DNA from: Sarcophilus harrisii
Taxonomy: Eukaryota; Chordata; Mammalia; Dasyuromorphia; Dasyuridae
Length of the DNA: 64,000 nucleotides
Reading direction: 5' to 3'
Assembly (NCBI RefSeq): GCF_902635505.1
Contig: NC_045430.1
Location: 2,110,677 to 2,174,676, forward strand
Shown piece by piece: positions 24,540 through 35,339 of the stretch (positions within the stretch are counted from its first letter, which is position 1; every line of letters begins with the position of its first letter). Position numbers and translations under genes: made by a program. The notes under the pieces are model-generated. The model saw only the letters and a program-made list of their open reading frames with translations, did not search any database and was not told where the DNA came from.

Positions 24540-26770
24540 AAGCTGGGCCTGCCTGTTAGCTCTTGCTGCATCCTTCACGGCCTTGGCGGGGACTGCTGGG
24601 AGGGGCTCAGGGACCGAGGTGGGGCCGGTGGAAATCACCCTGACATACACGGCTGTAGGAAGACTGCCTCTCATAAGTTCCCCCCAAATCCTCCTCTGCA
24701 AGATTCTTGGACAACCTTAGGGCTGGATGGGGCAGGGGGGCAGGGCCGCCTTTCAGTCCGGTGTCTCCAGCTTCCCGGGATGACCCCGCTCCTACCACTC
24801 CCTAATGCCTCCCAGGATCTGCAGGGATGGCGCATCCTCAGGAGGAGGCCCTCACGGGCAGCTGGGCTGGCCCTCAGATGGGGCTCCACTGGCCAGGAAG
24901 CCTGGTCCCGTCCACTGCTGATGGCTCCGCCCCTCCCCCTCAGCCAGTCCCTTGCCAGCCTTTCATCTGTTTCCCGTAACTGAGCCTCCAGTCTCCCCTC
25001 CCAGCTGGAGGCCACACATGTGGCGTCTGCACTCCCTGCCATGCACTGTGCTCACGGTGTCACCTGAGGGGCTTGCGTCAAGCTGCAGACTCCATCTTTG
25101 GGGAAACTTGAACCCAAGCCGCTAGAGCATGAAGATAGCCCAGAAAATTCCTGAGAAACCTCCAGAGAAGTGGGGAGCCAGAGGAAGGCCCATGACCGCC
25201 TGGAGTGAGGCTGCCGGGTTATATGTGCCCATGGGAACCCAGAGAGACTGGGGGGGTGGGCAGAGCCCCAGTGCCCCAACTGCGGCCCCCACAGAGCTCA
25301 GTCTGGGGATGTGGTCTGCACCCCTCGGCCGCTTTGTCTTGCAACATCCGCCAAGGGCCCCCTCAGACACAAAGCCGAGGGCTGCCTCGCTTCCCCAGTA
25401 CGCACTCTTGCTGTGCTGCGGCGGCGGCTTTCAGTGGCCTCGGTGGCATTTTGGCAGGTCTTTGTTGCCTGGCGCAGACAGTGCCTGGAGGCCGGTCTTG
25501 ATCCAGGAGTGCCCTGCCCCGAGCTGGCTCTGTGGCTGCTCTATCGATGCGGAGGAGGGGCACGGGGAAGGCCGGTTCTAGGGCTGCCCCCTTCAATGAT
25601 CCTGGCCCTGACACCTGGGAATTTTCCCTCACGCCTGCCATCCCAGAGCCCTCACTCTCCGCTATACTTCTACCCTCCCTTTGGGGAGCAGGACCTTCTC
25701 GTCCCCTTCCAGCTGCAATCCCTGCTTCCTTTTACCATCGACCTCCTCCTTGGACACTTCTCTGGCCCGCGTGCCAGCTTCCAACCCCCACATCCCAACG
25801 AGCGAAAGGAACAGCCGGGGATGCCCAGTCTGGAAGCTGGCACACTTAAGTGGCTACTGTGTGCTGGGCGCTGCCCAATGGGGCAGACGATAAGCAAACC
25901 AGAGCGCACAAAGCGAGCCGTTGCCAACACCCCTCACCGGCCGTCTCAGAAGCTCCTTGAGGGGCACCCTGGTGCAGCCATGGGCCAGCAACAGCTTTCT
26001 GCCACTTTCTCCCCGCCCGTGGCCATCACTGCTTCCTGAGCCACTGCAGGACCAAATGGGCGCTTCAAGCCCCATCCCTCCTCGGCTTTCCTCACTTCCT
26101 GCCCTTCCGAGTGCTTCCTGCACCCAGATCTTGGCCAGCTCCCAGGGCCTGGAGGCAGCTTCGTGACCTACCCCTGAGCCAGTGACAGGTACTGCCAGCC
26201 CTTCGGGGGCTTCAGCATCGGGACCGTGCGACCCCATTTGGGGTTTCCTTGGCAAAGACCCGGGGATGGCCTGCCACTTCCTGCTTCGGCTTAAGAGGAA
26301 AGGTTAAGGGACTTGTCCAGAGTGCTAGAGCCTGAGGCCACTTTGCAGTTCTTCCTGACCCCACTGCTGCCTTACAAAGGACCGTGTCCTGGAGAGACCA
26401 GAAGCCCCTGGGGGCAGGAGCACTTTGAATGGCGGTGTCACCACAGTGCTTGGCACAGGACCTCTCCTGCTCTCTGCTCTCTGACCCCAACTGCTAGCCC
26501 AGCTGGCTGCGGGCTGCTGGCCACCTGGGCACCCCCGAGCATGGGGACTGGGGAGGGAAGGGGTGGCAGACCCGTGCTCGGGCTCTTCCCAAGAAAGCCC
26601 AGCTGGGGTCACGGTAAGATGCGGCTGAGCTCTGCCCGGCCATAACGGTGGCTCCCGTGGACTGAGAGGCCGGGCCTCTGGCAGGAGTGTGCGCTCTGGG
26701 GGAGACTGGTGGGGAAGCAGGAGCTGACCCGAGAGTCACAAGGAAAAAGGCCCCAGGTCAATGTTGACAA
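24540..26770. other. ACR-RABL2 intergenic interval, no gene seen
   Basis: 2.2 kb between the convergent 3' ends. Several frames over 200 codons exist (for example 24240-24983 and 25311-26039), but they overlap ACR or each other and show no domain. 26205-26340 resembles an antisense MIR-like marsupial SINE ('gaccccatttggggtttcct'). Confidence 0.45.
26205..26340 (-). mobile_element. MIR-like SINE relic, antisense
   Basis: Contains 'ccccatttggggtttccttg' followed by 'ggttaagggacttgtccaga', matching the order of the antisense marsupial MIR-like SINE. The same words occur at 18640-18720. Confidence 0.5.
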
Positions 26771-26776
26771 AAAATA

Positions 26777-26782
26777 TTTATT
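26777..26782 (-). terminator. RABL2: RABL2 polyadenylation signal
   Basis: TTTATT on plus, AATAAA on minus, about 330 bases beyond the RABL2 stop codon in the direction of transcription. It is the only canonical hexamer I see in that interval. Confidence 0.6.
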
Positions 26783-27108
26783 TTTTCTGTTCCTCAGGTG
26801 GATGCGTACATCACCTCATTGCCCTCACTGCCCCTGCTCCAAATGGGGGGGAATGGTCGACCGGGGCTCGGCCCAACCCTGCCCCGGTCTGGGATGGCTG
26901 CCCTCTTGGTCGCCGCTCTGTCTCTGGGATGGCTCCGGGGCTGCATCCCTTCCAGCTTGGGGTCTCGGGCCTCCTGCCGCACCGCGGAGCCGGGGGAAGC
27001 TGGGAGGGGGCAGCAGGAGCTGGCGGGGGGGGGGCGGGGCTCGGGCCACTTGGGACAAGGTGACTTGGGGTGCTGGGGTGGTGAGGAGAGGGGAGGACAG
27101 AGGGGGAC

Positions 27109-30100
27109 TCAGGGGGATGGAAGGTTCAGAGAGGCTTCGCTGGGTTCCGAGTCCGACAGGGACCCCGCCTTCTTCTCCAGCTCAAAGTTCTGCCAGAAAA
27201 GCGGTAGGTGAGAGCGGCCGCCTCTGCCAGGTCCCAAGTCAGAGGGCGCAGCGGAGGAAGGGCCCCGCCCCGCCCTCCCCGCTCCCCACCACCCACCTCG
27301 AGTTCTTGTAAGATCTCGTCCATGAAGTCTTGGGAATTCTGTTTGTAAGAAACCGCCAAACGGATAGTGTCATTGAAGACCTGGGGGGAAGAGAAGGCGG
27401 GTCCTGGAGGGCAGGGGCAGGGCTCCCCGACACCCCTTGCCCCCGCCCGGGCCGGGCTCGCCCCTCCCCAGCCCAACCCATTACCTTCACCACGTTGGTG
27501 CCGTTGGCGGCTGAGACAAAGTACAGAGGCAGTGAAAACTTCCTGGCAAAGTTGAAGCTTTTCTGGGTTACCTTGGTGTCGGCTGCAGAGGGGGAGAGGG
27601 TCAAGGCAAGTAGTGGAAGAAGGGGGTGCAAGCCCAACCTCCCCCCAGCCTCCCCTCCCTCCACGAGACCCTCCCCATCAATCATTGGCCACCCACACAA
27701 GAGATCTGGCGGAACTCTAAACTCAGAACAGTTGCTCAGGTTCTTGTAGGTGACTTTTCTCTGCACGTCAAACACCTGGGAAGACAAGAAGGCGGGGCTC
27801 TCCACCAGGCCCGCCCCCAGCCCGGACCCCTCCAGACCCACACCTTCAGGTCATTAAGGGAAGCCAGGGCTGCCCTGGTGCTCCCTAGCCCAGGAGCTCT
27901 CTGTTTCTGGGAGCAAGCCCCGGAACTCTGGGGAAAGCACCGTCCCCATTCCGGCTCTGCAGGGGGCAGGAAGCCCACAATCCAGCAGCAGTCTCCATAA
28001 CTCCAGCCCCCCACTCCCAGGGCAGAAGGGAGCTGGAGCGCAAGGCGGACCCCAGGAACGACTAAGAGCCCTACTCCCCGGCTCCCCCCTGAACAAGGGA
28101 GCTCCCAAAGGCCCCCAGGGTTTCCTCCCTCCCGCCCAGGCTCGTTCTGGAGGACAAAGTGGCCGGTTCTTCCCGGAACCCCTCTCCCCCTAGGGCACTC
28201 TGCTGGGTGCTTCCACCGCTCACGGTGAGTGTGGCCCGGCAGGGCCCGCCCGGCCCCGGGCATCCGTCACCCGGCCCGACATCCTCTGTCACCTCAGCAC
28301 CCTTTCCGCCGGATGACCACCCAGAACAGTGCCGGGGATCGGAGCCAGACCCGAAGGGATGGGGCGTGCCTCACCTGGGAAGGGCCGGGCCAGAGGGAGC
28401 CGGCCCGGGGGCTTGGGACCCAGGCAGGAGAGCTCCTGCCAGAGCTGGCCCTGAGGGGCCTTTCCTGAGCCCCGGTAACTACCTTGCCCGCGGAAGAAAC
28501 TCTGTGAAGGGTCTTGGGACGGCACCAGGTGGGCCCGGGCCACATTTTAGAAACCAGGAAAGGCCCGCCTCTTTCTCCCAGGAAACCGCCTCCTTAGGGG
28601 AGTCAGGGAGGGGTCCCTGACCCAGATCCTGATTTTCCATGAGCCCCTCCTGGAGCCACCCCCAGGGTCCCGGTCTAGCCAGCAGGCTGTGGGATACTTG
28701 GGACACCCCTCCGGTGGGCTCCGAGAGAAGGGGGCCCAAAGCTGTGGTGGGCCGCCTTTTCAGACTAAGAATGGCTTTCCTGCCCTTGGTAAAGGCCCCA
28801 CACCAAATGGAGGCGTTGCAAAGGAGCCAAGGTATGAAATCAGGAGGTGACTTTTTCCCATCCAAGACCAGACGGCTCCCTAAAAGCCAGCCAGGAGCAG
28901 TGGGGAGACAGCCTCGCCCTTTGCCTCATCCCCAAAGGACCAAACTGGAAAGGGGACAGAGCCAAAAGGCTTCAGGGCAAGTGAAGCCTTGGGTCCAGGC
29001 CCCGCCTCCCATCAGCCCCCATCTAACCCCTGGGGAAGCTCCGAGCCAGCACCTTCCCGGAAGGATCCAGCCCCTGGTAAGGCTCTCCCAACTGGGGACG
29101 AAGGTCCCAGCCAGAGCAAAGGGGCACGAGGTGAGAAGGGAGGCAGTCCCTGAGCAGGGAGGCTGGGCCCAGCGCCCCCGTCAGCACATAGGCAGATGCA
29201 GCCGGAGACCCTGACCCCTGCCCTCAGGGTACTTGTAGGGCCCCAGCAGGCCTCCCTCCCGTGGCTGCAGCTCTCATCCCTCGCTGCCCCAAACTCCTCA
29301 AGCTCGGAGGCCAAGGTGTGGGTGCCAGTGACTGCTGAAGGATTCTGGGATGGGAAGGGCAACTCCATCCTTGGTCCATGTGCCGGGGCTGAGACCCAGA
29401 TGCGTCTGGAGGGATGTGGGACCCTGGGGGAAGCCGGGGTCCTGGAGGGGCTCCCTCCCTCATCTATGGTCCTGCCAGGGCCCAGGAGGCCCTGCCTTGG
29501 TCACCTACCATGATGCAGGCGTGGGCCTTGTGGTAGTAGGAGGCGTGCATGCTCTGGAACCGCTCCTGCCCCGCCGTGTCCCAGAAATCTGCGACAAGAA
29601 CACGGACCTCAGGCTGCGGCCCCGCGGGAACCAGGCCTTGTGACCCAAGGGAGCAGGAGCCTCTGGGAGCCAGGGCACAAGTGCAAAGGGCGGAGGGGTG
29701 GGAGCACGTGCTGTGCACTCTTTCCTTTCACGCCTCCTTCACCTCAGCGTCAGCTCGGCCTGACTCCTCCCGCCCCCCCCACTCACCCCAACAGGCTGGA
29801 AGGGGGGTGCATAGAGGGGCTGCAGGATGCAGGTTAAGGCTCTGAGGGCCAGGCTGGGGGAGGCTAGGAGGCGGCCCAGGAGGCCGAGGACAGAAAAGCC
29901 CCACCCATACTCCCTGGGGCAGGGCTCCAGAGCCAGGCCCAGGCTGGGGAGTGGCCCCAGGCCCCCCCTCCCTCCCAAGGGCTGTCCACTCACCCCAAGG
30001 GATAGTTTTACCTCCAAAGTTTTTGTTTTAGAAAATCAGGGCTAAGGTAAACTCTGGGGCCCTGCACCCCCTTAAAACAATCCCTAACAGGCGGCGGGCC

Positions 30101-31076
30101 AGGGGCAAACCAAAACAACCGCTGGAAAACACTAAAGGCTCCCACCTGGGAGACAAGGACTGAACCGGGAAACTGGTAAGGGTCCCCTGGGCGACAAACC
30201 AAACGGTGGAAGAAAAGGGAGGGAACAAGAAACAGAAAGAAACAAACAGAAAACAACCCTAAACACCAAAGGAAAACTAAACCCTTTCCCCAACGGAGGA
30301 AACAAGGGAACAAGGCAAGGGCTCCCTCTCAAAACTCCCAAACTCCCTACTAGGGGGGCCAAAGGAAGGGCCTTCCCAACCCTCAGAAAACCCTCCAAAC
30401 CCCCCCAACCAAACCCAAACCTTTTCAAGGAAGGACTATTCTTTCTGCCCCCAATCACTTAAGAGGAAAACAAGGGCTCTTAGAAAGAATACAATCCTCC
30501 ATGAAATCTCTCCATGAGCCTCAAACACAAAAGGGTGGTCAGTCACCCCCTCCCCAACCCAACACCTCCCAACCCTCCGCTGGGGCCCCGCGGCCTCAGT
30601 TTCCCCCTCTGTCACTCCTCCCTGAACTCCCCGCCTCCCTGGGGGACGCACGCGCGCCCATGGAGGGCCCCCCCGGAGAGGCTCAAGCTGCGGCCGCCGC
30701 GGGCCTCAGTCCCTCCACCTCCCCCCCCCCTTTCCCCGGCAGCGGCCGCCGCGGGCCTCAGTCCCCCCCCCCCCGGCAGCGGCCGCGGGCCCGGTCCCTT
30801 CCCCCCATTTAGGGTTAAGCCTCCTCGGGATCGCAGGGAGGCCCCGCGCCACGACAGCCGCGGGAGCTCAGGCCCCTCCCCGCCCCGGCCCCCGGCCCTC
30901 CAGGCCCCCCCCGCCCGGCCTGGGGGCCCTCCAGGCCAGCGTTCAAACCCCCCCCCAGGCCCGGCAGGGCTCCCACCCCCCGCACTTGGACTTGCCCACG
31001 GCGCTGTCCCCAAGGCAGATGATCTTGACGTTCTCGGCCGCGTCGTACTTTTCCTGGTCGAACTCCGGCTCCGCGC
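27109..31076 (-). CDS. RABL2: RAB-like small GTPase RABL2, two exons unreadable here
   Basis: Ras-superfamily GTPase that works with the IFT-B train at the ciliary base and in sperm tail assembly. Exons in order (minus): 31076?-30986 (EFDQEKYDAAENVKIICLGD, then P-loop GDSAVGKSK); about 30519 down, starting K-LMERF; 29588-29509 (FWDTAGQERFQSMHASYYHK, G3 motif); 27775-~27670 (VFDVQRKVTYKNLS); 27582-27485 (VTQKSFNFARKFSLPLYFVS); 27380-27297 (RLAVSYKQNSQDFMDEILQE); 27189-27109 (NFELEKKAGSLSDSEPSEA, stop). Phases agree wherever both sides are clean. After LMERF the expected remainder of exon 3 is absent, and downstream sequence to about 30010 looks degraded. In exon 5 the NKID (G4) region carries several small indels and no GT donor. 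Clean neighbours make assembly error likelier than decay, but a damaged copy is possible. The start codon was not found; a further 5' exon toward 31500 is likely. Confidence 0.9.
30010..30500. other. Anomalous homopolymer-like interval inside RABL2
   Basis: Plus strand is almost free of T in long runs and consists of short A and C (some G) homopolymers (for example 'ccctcagaaaaccctccaaa'). It is unlike the flanking GC-rich sequence and begins inside RABL2 exon 3. It is not a recognised repeat. Poor base-calling or unpolished assembly is my preferred reading. Confidence 0.5.
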
Positions 31077-31561
31077 CTGCCCCGACCCCGGCCCCGGCGC
31101 CGACCCCAGGCCCATTTCCCCGGCCCCCGCCCCCCGGCCAGGCTCCCGGCCTCGGGCCCGGCTCCGCCCCCCGCTGCTACAACCGCAGGGGCTGCCGCGC
31201 CGGCCTCCAGATGGACAGCAGGGAGGCCCCCGGGGCTGCCTTCGGCGCCGCCTGAAGGACCTCGCTGCAAGCGCGCGCGCGCAAATCCCCGCGCCGAGCG
31301 CGGGAGGCAGAGGGCCGCGCTGAGGGGCGAGGAGGACAGACACCGGCCGCGGGGGGGCGCGCGGGGACCCGGGAGCACGCAGAGCTGCGCGAGGGCGGGG
31401 CATCGGTAGAACCACGAGGGACGTGCAGGGCCTCGGGAGCGCGCACGCGAGCACGTCAGGGCACGCGGGCCGCTCACGAGCACGCCGGGGAAGGTCCCGG
31501 CGAACTTTACTCTGAGTGGGGAAGCGGGGCGCGGGCGCTGGTCAGCCCGGCTCCTGCCCGG

Positions 31562-31573
31562 AAGATGGCGGCG
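31562..31573 (+). promoter_or_regulatory. YY1-type motif over the NME6 start codon
   Basis: aagatggcggcg overlaps the NME6 initiation codon. AAGATGGCGGC is the classic YY1 site found just downstream of many housekeeping CpG-island start sites. The same bases give a strong Kozak context (A at -3, G at +4). The call rests on motif match and position only. Confidence 0.5.
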
Positions 31574-32828
31574 CTGGGGCGCGGGGGCGCCCGCCTGCTG
31601 CAGCTCACGCTGGCTCTGATCAAGCCGGACGCCGTGGCCCATCCCCTGATCCTGGAGGTGCCCGGGCCGGGCAGGGAGAGAGGAGGGAGAGGGTGGGGAG
31701 GGCCGGCCGGCGGCAGCGGAGCCTTGAAGGCCGCCCAAGGAGGCGCGCGCTGAAGGCCTCGGAGCGAGAGCGCCGTGACCTGGCTGGGTCAGGGATGCCC
31801 CGGAGCCTGTGCCTGTGGGGGAGGGGACCCTTCCCCAGTAATAGAGCAGGACCTTCGGTTTGCGGAGGCTCGGGCTCTGACAGGGAAACTGAGGCAGAGA
31901 GCGAGCCCGAGGCTCGGACCCTCCCGGGGCAGAGGCCGCCGTAGGGCGGAGGGGTTCATGCTGGGCGCCCCCTGCAGGCCGAAGCCCCGGGGCCAGCGTC
32001 CGCTGCTCCTGGACCCGCTGCTCCTGGACCCGGTCAGCGCCGAGCTCCCCGGGGGCCCTGGCTCCTCCCAGGAGGCTCCGGGGAGGGGTTCCCCCGACCG
32101 GCCTTTCAGCCCCCCGGGTTCTTTCCAGGCCATTCACGAGCAGATCCTGAGCAGCCAGCTCCTCATCGTGCGGGTGCGCGACCTGGCCTGGAGGCGGGAG
32201 CAGTGCCAGAGGTTTTACCAGGAGCACGCAGGTGGGCGGGGCCGGGAGTGGGCGGGGCCGGGAGTGGGCGGGGCCGGCCCGGGCCGGGTGCCAGCTCTGT
32301 CCGTCTGTCTCCCACAGGGCGCTTTTTCTACCAGCGGCTGGTGGAGTTCATGGCCAGGTAGCCCCGCTTCCCCTGGGGAGGGGGGGTGGGGGGGAGCTCC
32401 CGGGTCACCCCCTTTTCTCGCCCCCAGTGGCCCCATGCGGGCCTACATCCTGGCGCACGAGGACGCCGTCCAGCTCTGGAGGACCCTGATGGGACCGACC
32501 AAGGTGTTCCGGGCCCGCTACGTGGCCCCGGACTCCATCCGCGGGCGCTTCGGCCTCACCGACACGCGCAACACCACGCACGGCTCAGGTGGGCGCGGGG
32601 GCGGGGCCGGGGTGGGGGCGGGGCCTTCCCGGGAGCACTGACCCCCCTCTCCCCCCAGACTCGGCGGCCTCCGCCCGCAGGGAGATCGCCGCCTTCTTCC
32701 CCGACTTCGACGAGCGCCGCTGGTACCAGGAGGAGGAGCCCGGCCTGCGCTGCGGCCCCGTGTACTATGACCCCGAGGGAGGCGTTCACTGCCCCCGGCC
32801 CGCGGCCCCCGCCAGCGACCTGGCCTGA
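31565..32828 (+). CDS. NME6: Nucleoside diphosphate kinase 6, five exons, complete
   Basis: NDP kinase family member that passes phosphate from NTPs to NDPs via a phosphohistidine; NME6 is reported to be mitochondrial. Exons 31565-31657, 32129-32231, 32318-32357, 32428-32588 and 32659-32828 have AG/GT borders and join in phase to 188 residues (human about 186). Exon 1 ends LTLALIKPDAVAHPLILE, nearly identical to human. Later exons give FYQRLVEFMA, GPMRAYILAHEDAVQLWRTL, VAPDSIRGRFGLTDTRNTTH and the active-site NTTHGSD. The last exon gives EIAAFFPDFDERRWYQEEEP. Introns are very short and GC-rich, the first (471 bases) being the longest. The gene is head-to-head with RABL2. I see no lesion. The only uncertainty is the 3' UTR length; the first AATAAA found is at 34379. 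Confidence 0.96.
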
Positions 32829-33054
32829 GACTCCCGGGAACGGGCCCGGGGCCCTGCCTCACAGGCGTGTGGGGAGGCTTCGGTGAGAAGCAGCCCCGGG
32901 CAGCGGGAACCTCCGCCCTGGCTCTGACTCCGCGCCCCTCCTCTCCCTCCTCCTGCAGACCGGCCGCGAGCTCCGGGGCAGTGGCGCCTCCGATCCCAGC
33001 CTCCCCTTCCCCGTCCTCTCCGCGCGGGCTTTGGCCAGAAAGTCCTTCTCGGGC

Positions 33055-33145
33055 CCTGCCCTCGCCCGGGGCCCTGCCCTCGCCCGGGGCCCTGCCCTCG
33101 CCCGGGGCCCTGCCCTCGCCCGGGGCCCTGCCCTCGCCCGGGGCA
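33055..33145. repeat. 18-bp GC-rich tandem repeat, five units
   Basis: Five near-perfect copies of an 18-base unit (ccctgccctcgcccgggg), about 230 bases beyond the NME6 stop codon, so probably within its 3' UTR. The unit can pair with itself (cccgggg). Confidence 0.95.
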
Positions 33146-33149
33146 GCAT

Positions 33150-34378
33150 TTAGAGCGCCTGCCTCCCCCCATTGGCCGCCCAGACTGCCTGGAAGGCGCC
33201 GCCCTCCCACAGCCCGGCTGCCTTTGGTCCCTCAGGCTCATCCTGTCTTTCCTAACGCGGGCCCCTTCCTGCAGCTCAGAGCCTGGGAAACCCCTGAGCC
33301 TCCTCAGGTCACTTCTCCGGCGGCGGCGTGGGAAATGGGTGTCTCAGGTCCGGCTAGATCTGGCCTTGGGATTCCCACTCTGGACGTGGTCAGGTAGACC
33401 CGAGTGCAAATCCTGCTTCGGATGCGCTAGCTGTGGAGACCACCTCCGTATCCTTGCATGGGAAGCCTTCTCTGAGGCCTCTCGAGAACTTGGGTGAGAT
33501 TCTGCAGCGTCCCCTGCAAAAGCGCTGATCCGACACAGTGCCTTCTGGGAGTCGTGCTGGCCCTCGGGGTCCCCCACAACGATATTGGCTCCCTGTCATC
33601 GGCAGATAGAGGTTTCTTTGACATTGAGTCCTGGCCCGTCCCTGTTCCTTGTACTTTTCTCATCAAGCGTCACTTCGTCCTTCCTGGCCATTTTCTTTCT
33701 CTCCCCCATTAATTGTGGGGATCCCCGGTGTCTGAGCCTTCTCTCCCCCCCTCCTTCCCCCAGAAGAGCTTTTTGCTGAGCTCCCCCACAGGATGCTGCA
33801 CTCCACAGGTGCCTGTCTGTTCTTCCATCTTGTACAGATGATTGGTCAGCTCTTGATTTCTGCCTTAGCTGCCCCCTCGTTTGGGGTCGCCTCTCCTTGT
33901 TGCCAGCTACCTCTGCCTCTCAGCTGCACCTCCACGGAGGACTTGGGACTGGGAGCCAGGCTATCACCCCAGTGCCGCCCGCCTTTTCTCCCCAAAACCA
34001 ATTTGATCGTGTGTGCCCTTGGTTGGGTTCTCCTGTCACACTCATCCCTGAGGGACAAAGTTTCCCCCAGGAAGCTGGGCGTTGTGTAGACTCAGTCTGC
34101 CAAAAATTCACGTTCCAACATCAGTCTTCACACAACAGTCCTGGCTGAAACCTTGCTTGTGCCTCTTAGCTGCTAGCGGGTCTCCGCCTTCAGTTTTCTT
34201 ACCTGTAAACTGGCCTTCCAGGTGTGGCCTGGAGCTTAGTACAAAGTGCTTTGTGAACCTCCTGGGGTCAGGGAAGCGGGGCACTTGGCCTTCAGACATC
34301 CCCCAGAAGAAGCAACGTAGCCACTCCCTGAGAACTGGACATTGTTTATGTGGTTTAAGCCTGTTCTTCCATTTCCCC
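33150..34378 (+). other. Probable NME6 3' UTR or flank
   Basis: Unique-looking sequence without a supported gene, ending just before an AATAAA. Frames at 33390-33780 and 33793-34423 lack recognisable domains. Confidence 0.35.
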
Positions 34379-34384
34379 AATAAA
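34379..34384 (+). terminator. NME6: Candidate polyadenylation signal for NME6
   Basis: AATAAA about 1.55 kb after the NME6 stop and immediately before an L1 3' end. If used, it gives a long 3' UTR that contains the 18-bp tandem repeat. Confidence 0.35.
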
Positions 34385-34419
34385 TACATGGTCGAGGGAT
34401 TTGAACAGGCAGTATTCAG

Positions 34420-35335
34420 TTAAAGAAATCAAAGCTATCTATAGGCATATGGAAAAGTGCTTGAAATTACTTTTGATGAGAGAAATGCAAATTTAAAACA
34501 ACTCTGAGATACCCCCTGGTACCTCTCAGAATAACCAACACAATAAAAAAGGATTGTGATAAATGTTGAAGAGGATGTGGGAAAATGGGGACTAATACAT
34601 TGGTGGTAGAGTTGTGAACTGATGGAGCCATTCTGGAGTACAGTTTGGAACTATGTCCAGAAGACGACCAAACTACCTTTTAACTCAGCAATACCACTGC
34701 CAGGTCTGTAATTCAAAGAAATCATAAAAAGGGGGAAAGGACTTATTTGTGCAAGCAAGTGGTAGCAAAATGCTGGAAACTGAGAGGGTGTCTGTCAGTT
34801 AGAAATGGCTGAATAACTTGTATATGAATGTAACGGAGTACAATTGTGCTGTAAGAAATTAGGAGCAGGCAAATTGCTGAAGAAGCTGGAAAGTTGGGTA
34901 CAAATTGATGGAAAGTGAAATGAGCAGAACTAGGAAAGCAGTGTATACACTACCAGCGACATGGTGTGATACATCTGTTATGAATGACTCGGATTTTCTC
35001 AGCAACACAATGGCCCAAGACGAGTACAAAGCACTCCTGAAGGAAAATGTTATTCATATCCAGAGATGATAGATGAGATCTGAGTGCAGATTGAAGCATA
35101 TTTTTTCATTTTATTAATGTTTTTTTTCCCCTTCTGATTTGTTTATTTCACAACTGATTAATATAGAAATGCCTTGCATGATAGCACATGTATAAACTAG
35201 ATCAAACTGTCTGTTTGAAGAGGGGAGAAAAAGGAAGGAGAAAACTTTGAAATTCACAAATTGTAAAAATGAATGCTAAGGAAATTTCCTGTATCTAGGG
35301 GAAAAAATAAAATACTATTTTATGTATATTTTGAA
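34420..35335 (+). mobile_element. L1 3' end, sense, truncated
   Basis: Sense-strand L1 tail. 34470-34790 matches the old ORF2 C-terminal/3' region ('gatgagagaaatgcaaattt', 'atgtgggaaaatggggacta'). It then runs through 'gaaatgagcagaactaggaa' to an A-rich end (aaaaaataaaatactatttt). No long frame remains. Strongly 5'-truncated. Confidence 0.85.
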
Positions 35336-35339
35336 ATTG

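Larger units (their letters stand above)
30560..33200. promoter_or_regulatory. CpG island spanning the RABL2/NME6 divergent promoter
   Basis: 2.6 kb of extremely GC-rich sequence with frequent CG dinucleotides, covering the 5' end of RABL2 (minus) and the whole of NME6 (plus). The gap from the last supported RABL2 coding sequence (about 31076) to the NME6 ATG is about 490 bases, so a shared bidirectional promoter is likely. Confidence 0.75.

Noticed and set aside
24240-24983. 247-codon plus-strand frame over the ACR 3' end
   Set aside because: It overlaps the acrosin last exon in another frame; the acrosin frame is clearly the coding one.
25311-26039. 242-codon plus-strand frame between ACR and RABL2
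   Set aside because: Overlapping frames on both strands, no recognised domain or splice partner. It lies in the intergenic gap, which is equally gene-free in human.
30514-31323. 269-codon Pro/Ala/Arg-rich plus-strand frame
   Set aside because: Antisense to RABL2 exon 2 and driven by CG composition. No domain.
30815-32227. 470-codon frame on the minus strand over the CpG island
   Set aside because: It overlaps the RABL2 first supported exon out of frame and the NME6 exons on the other strand. Long frames are expected in sequence this GC-rich.
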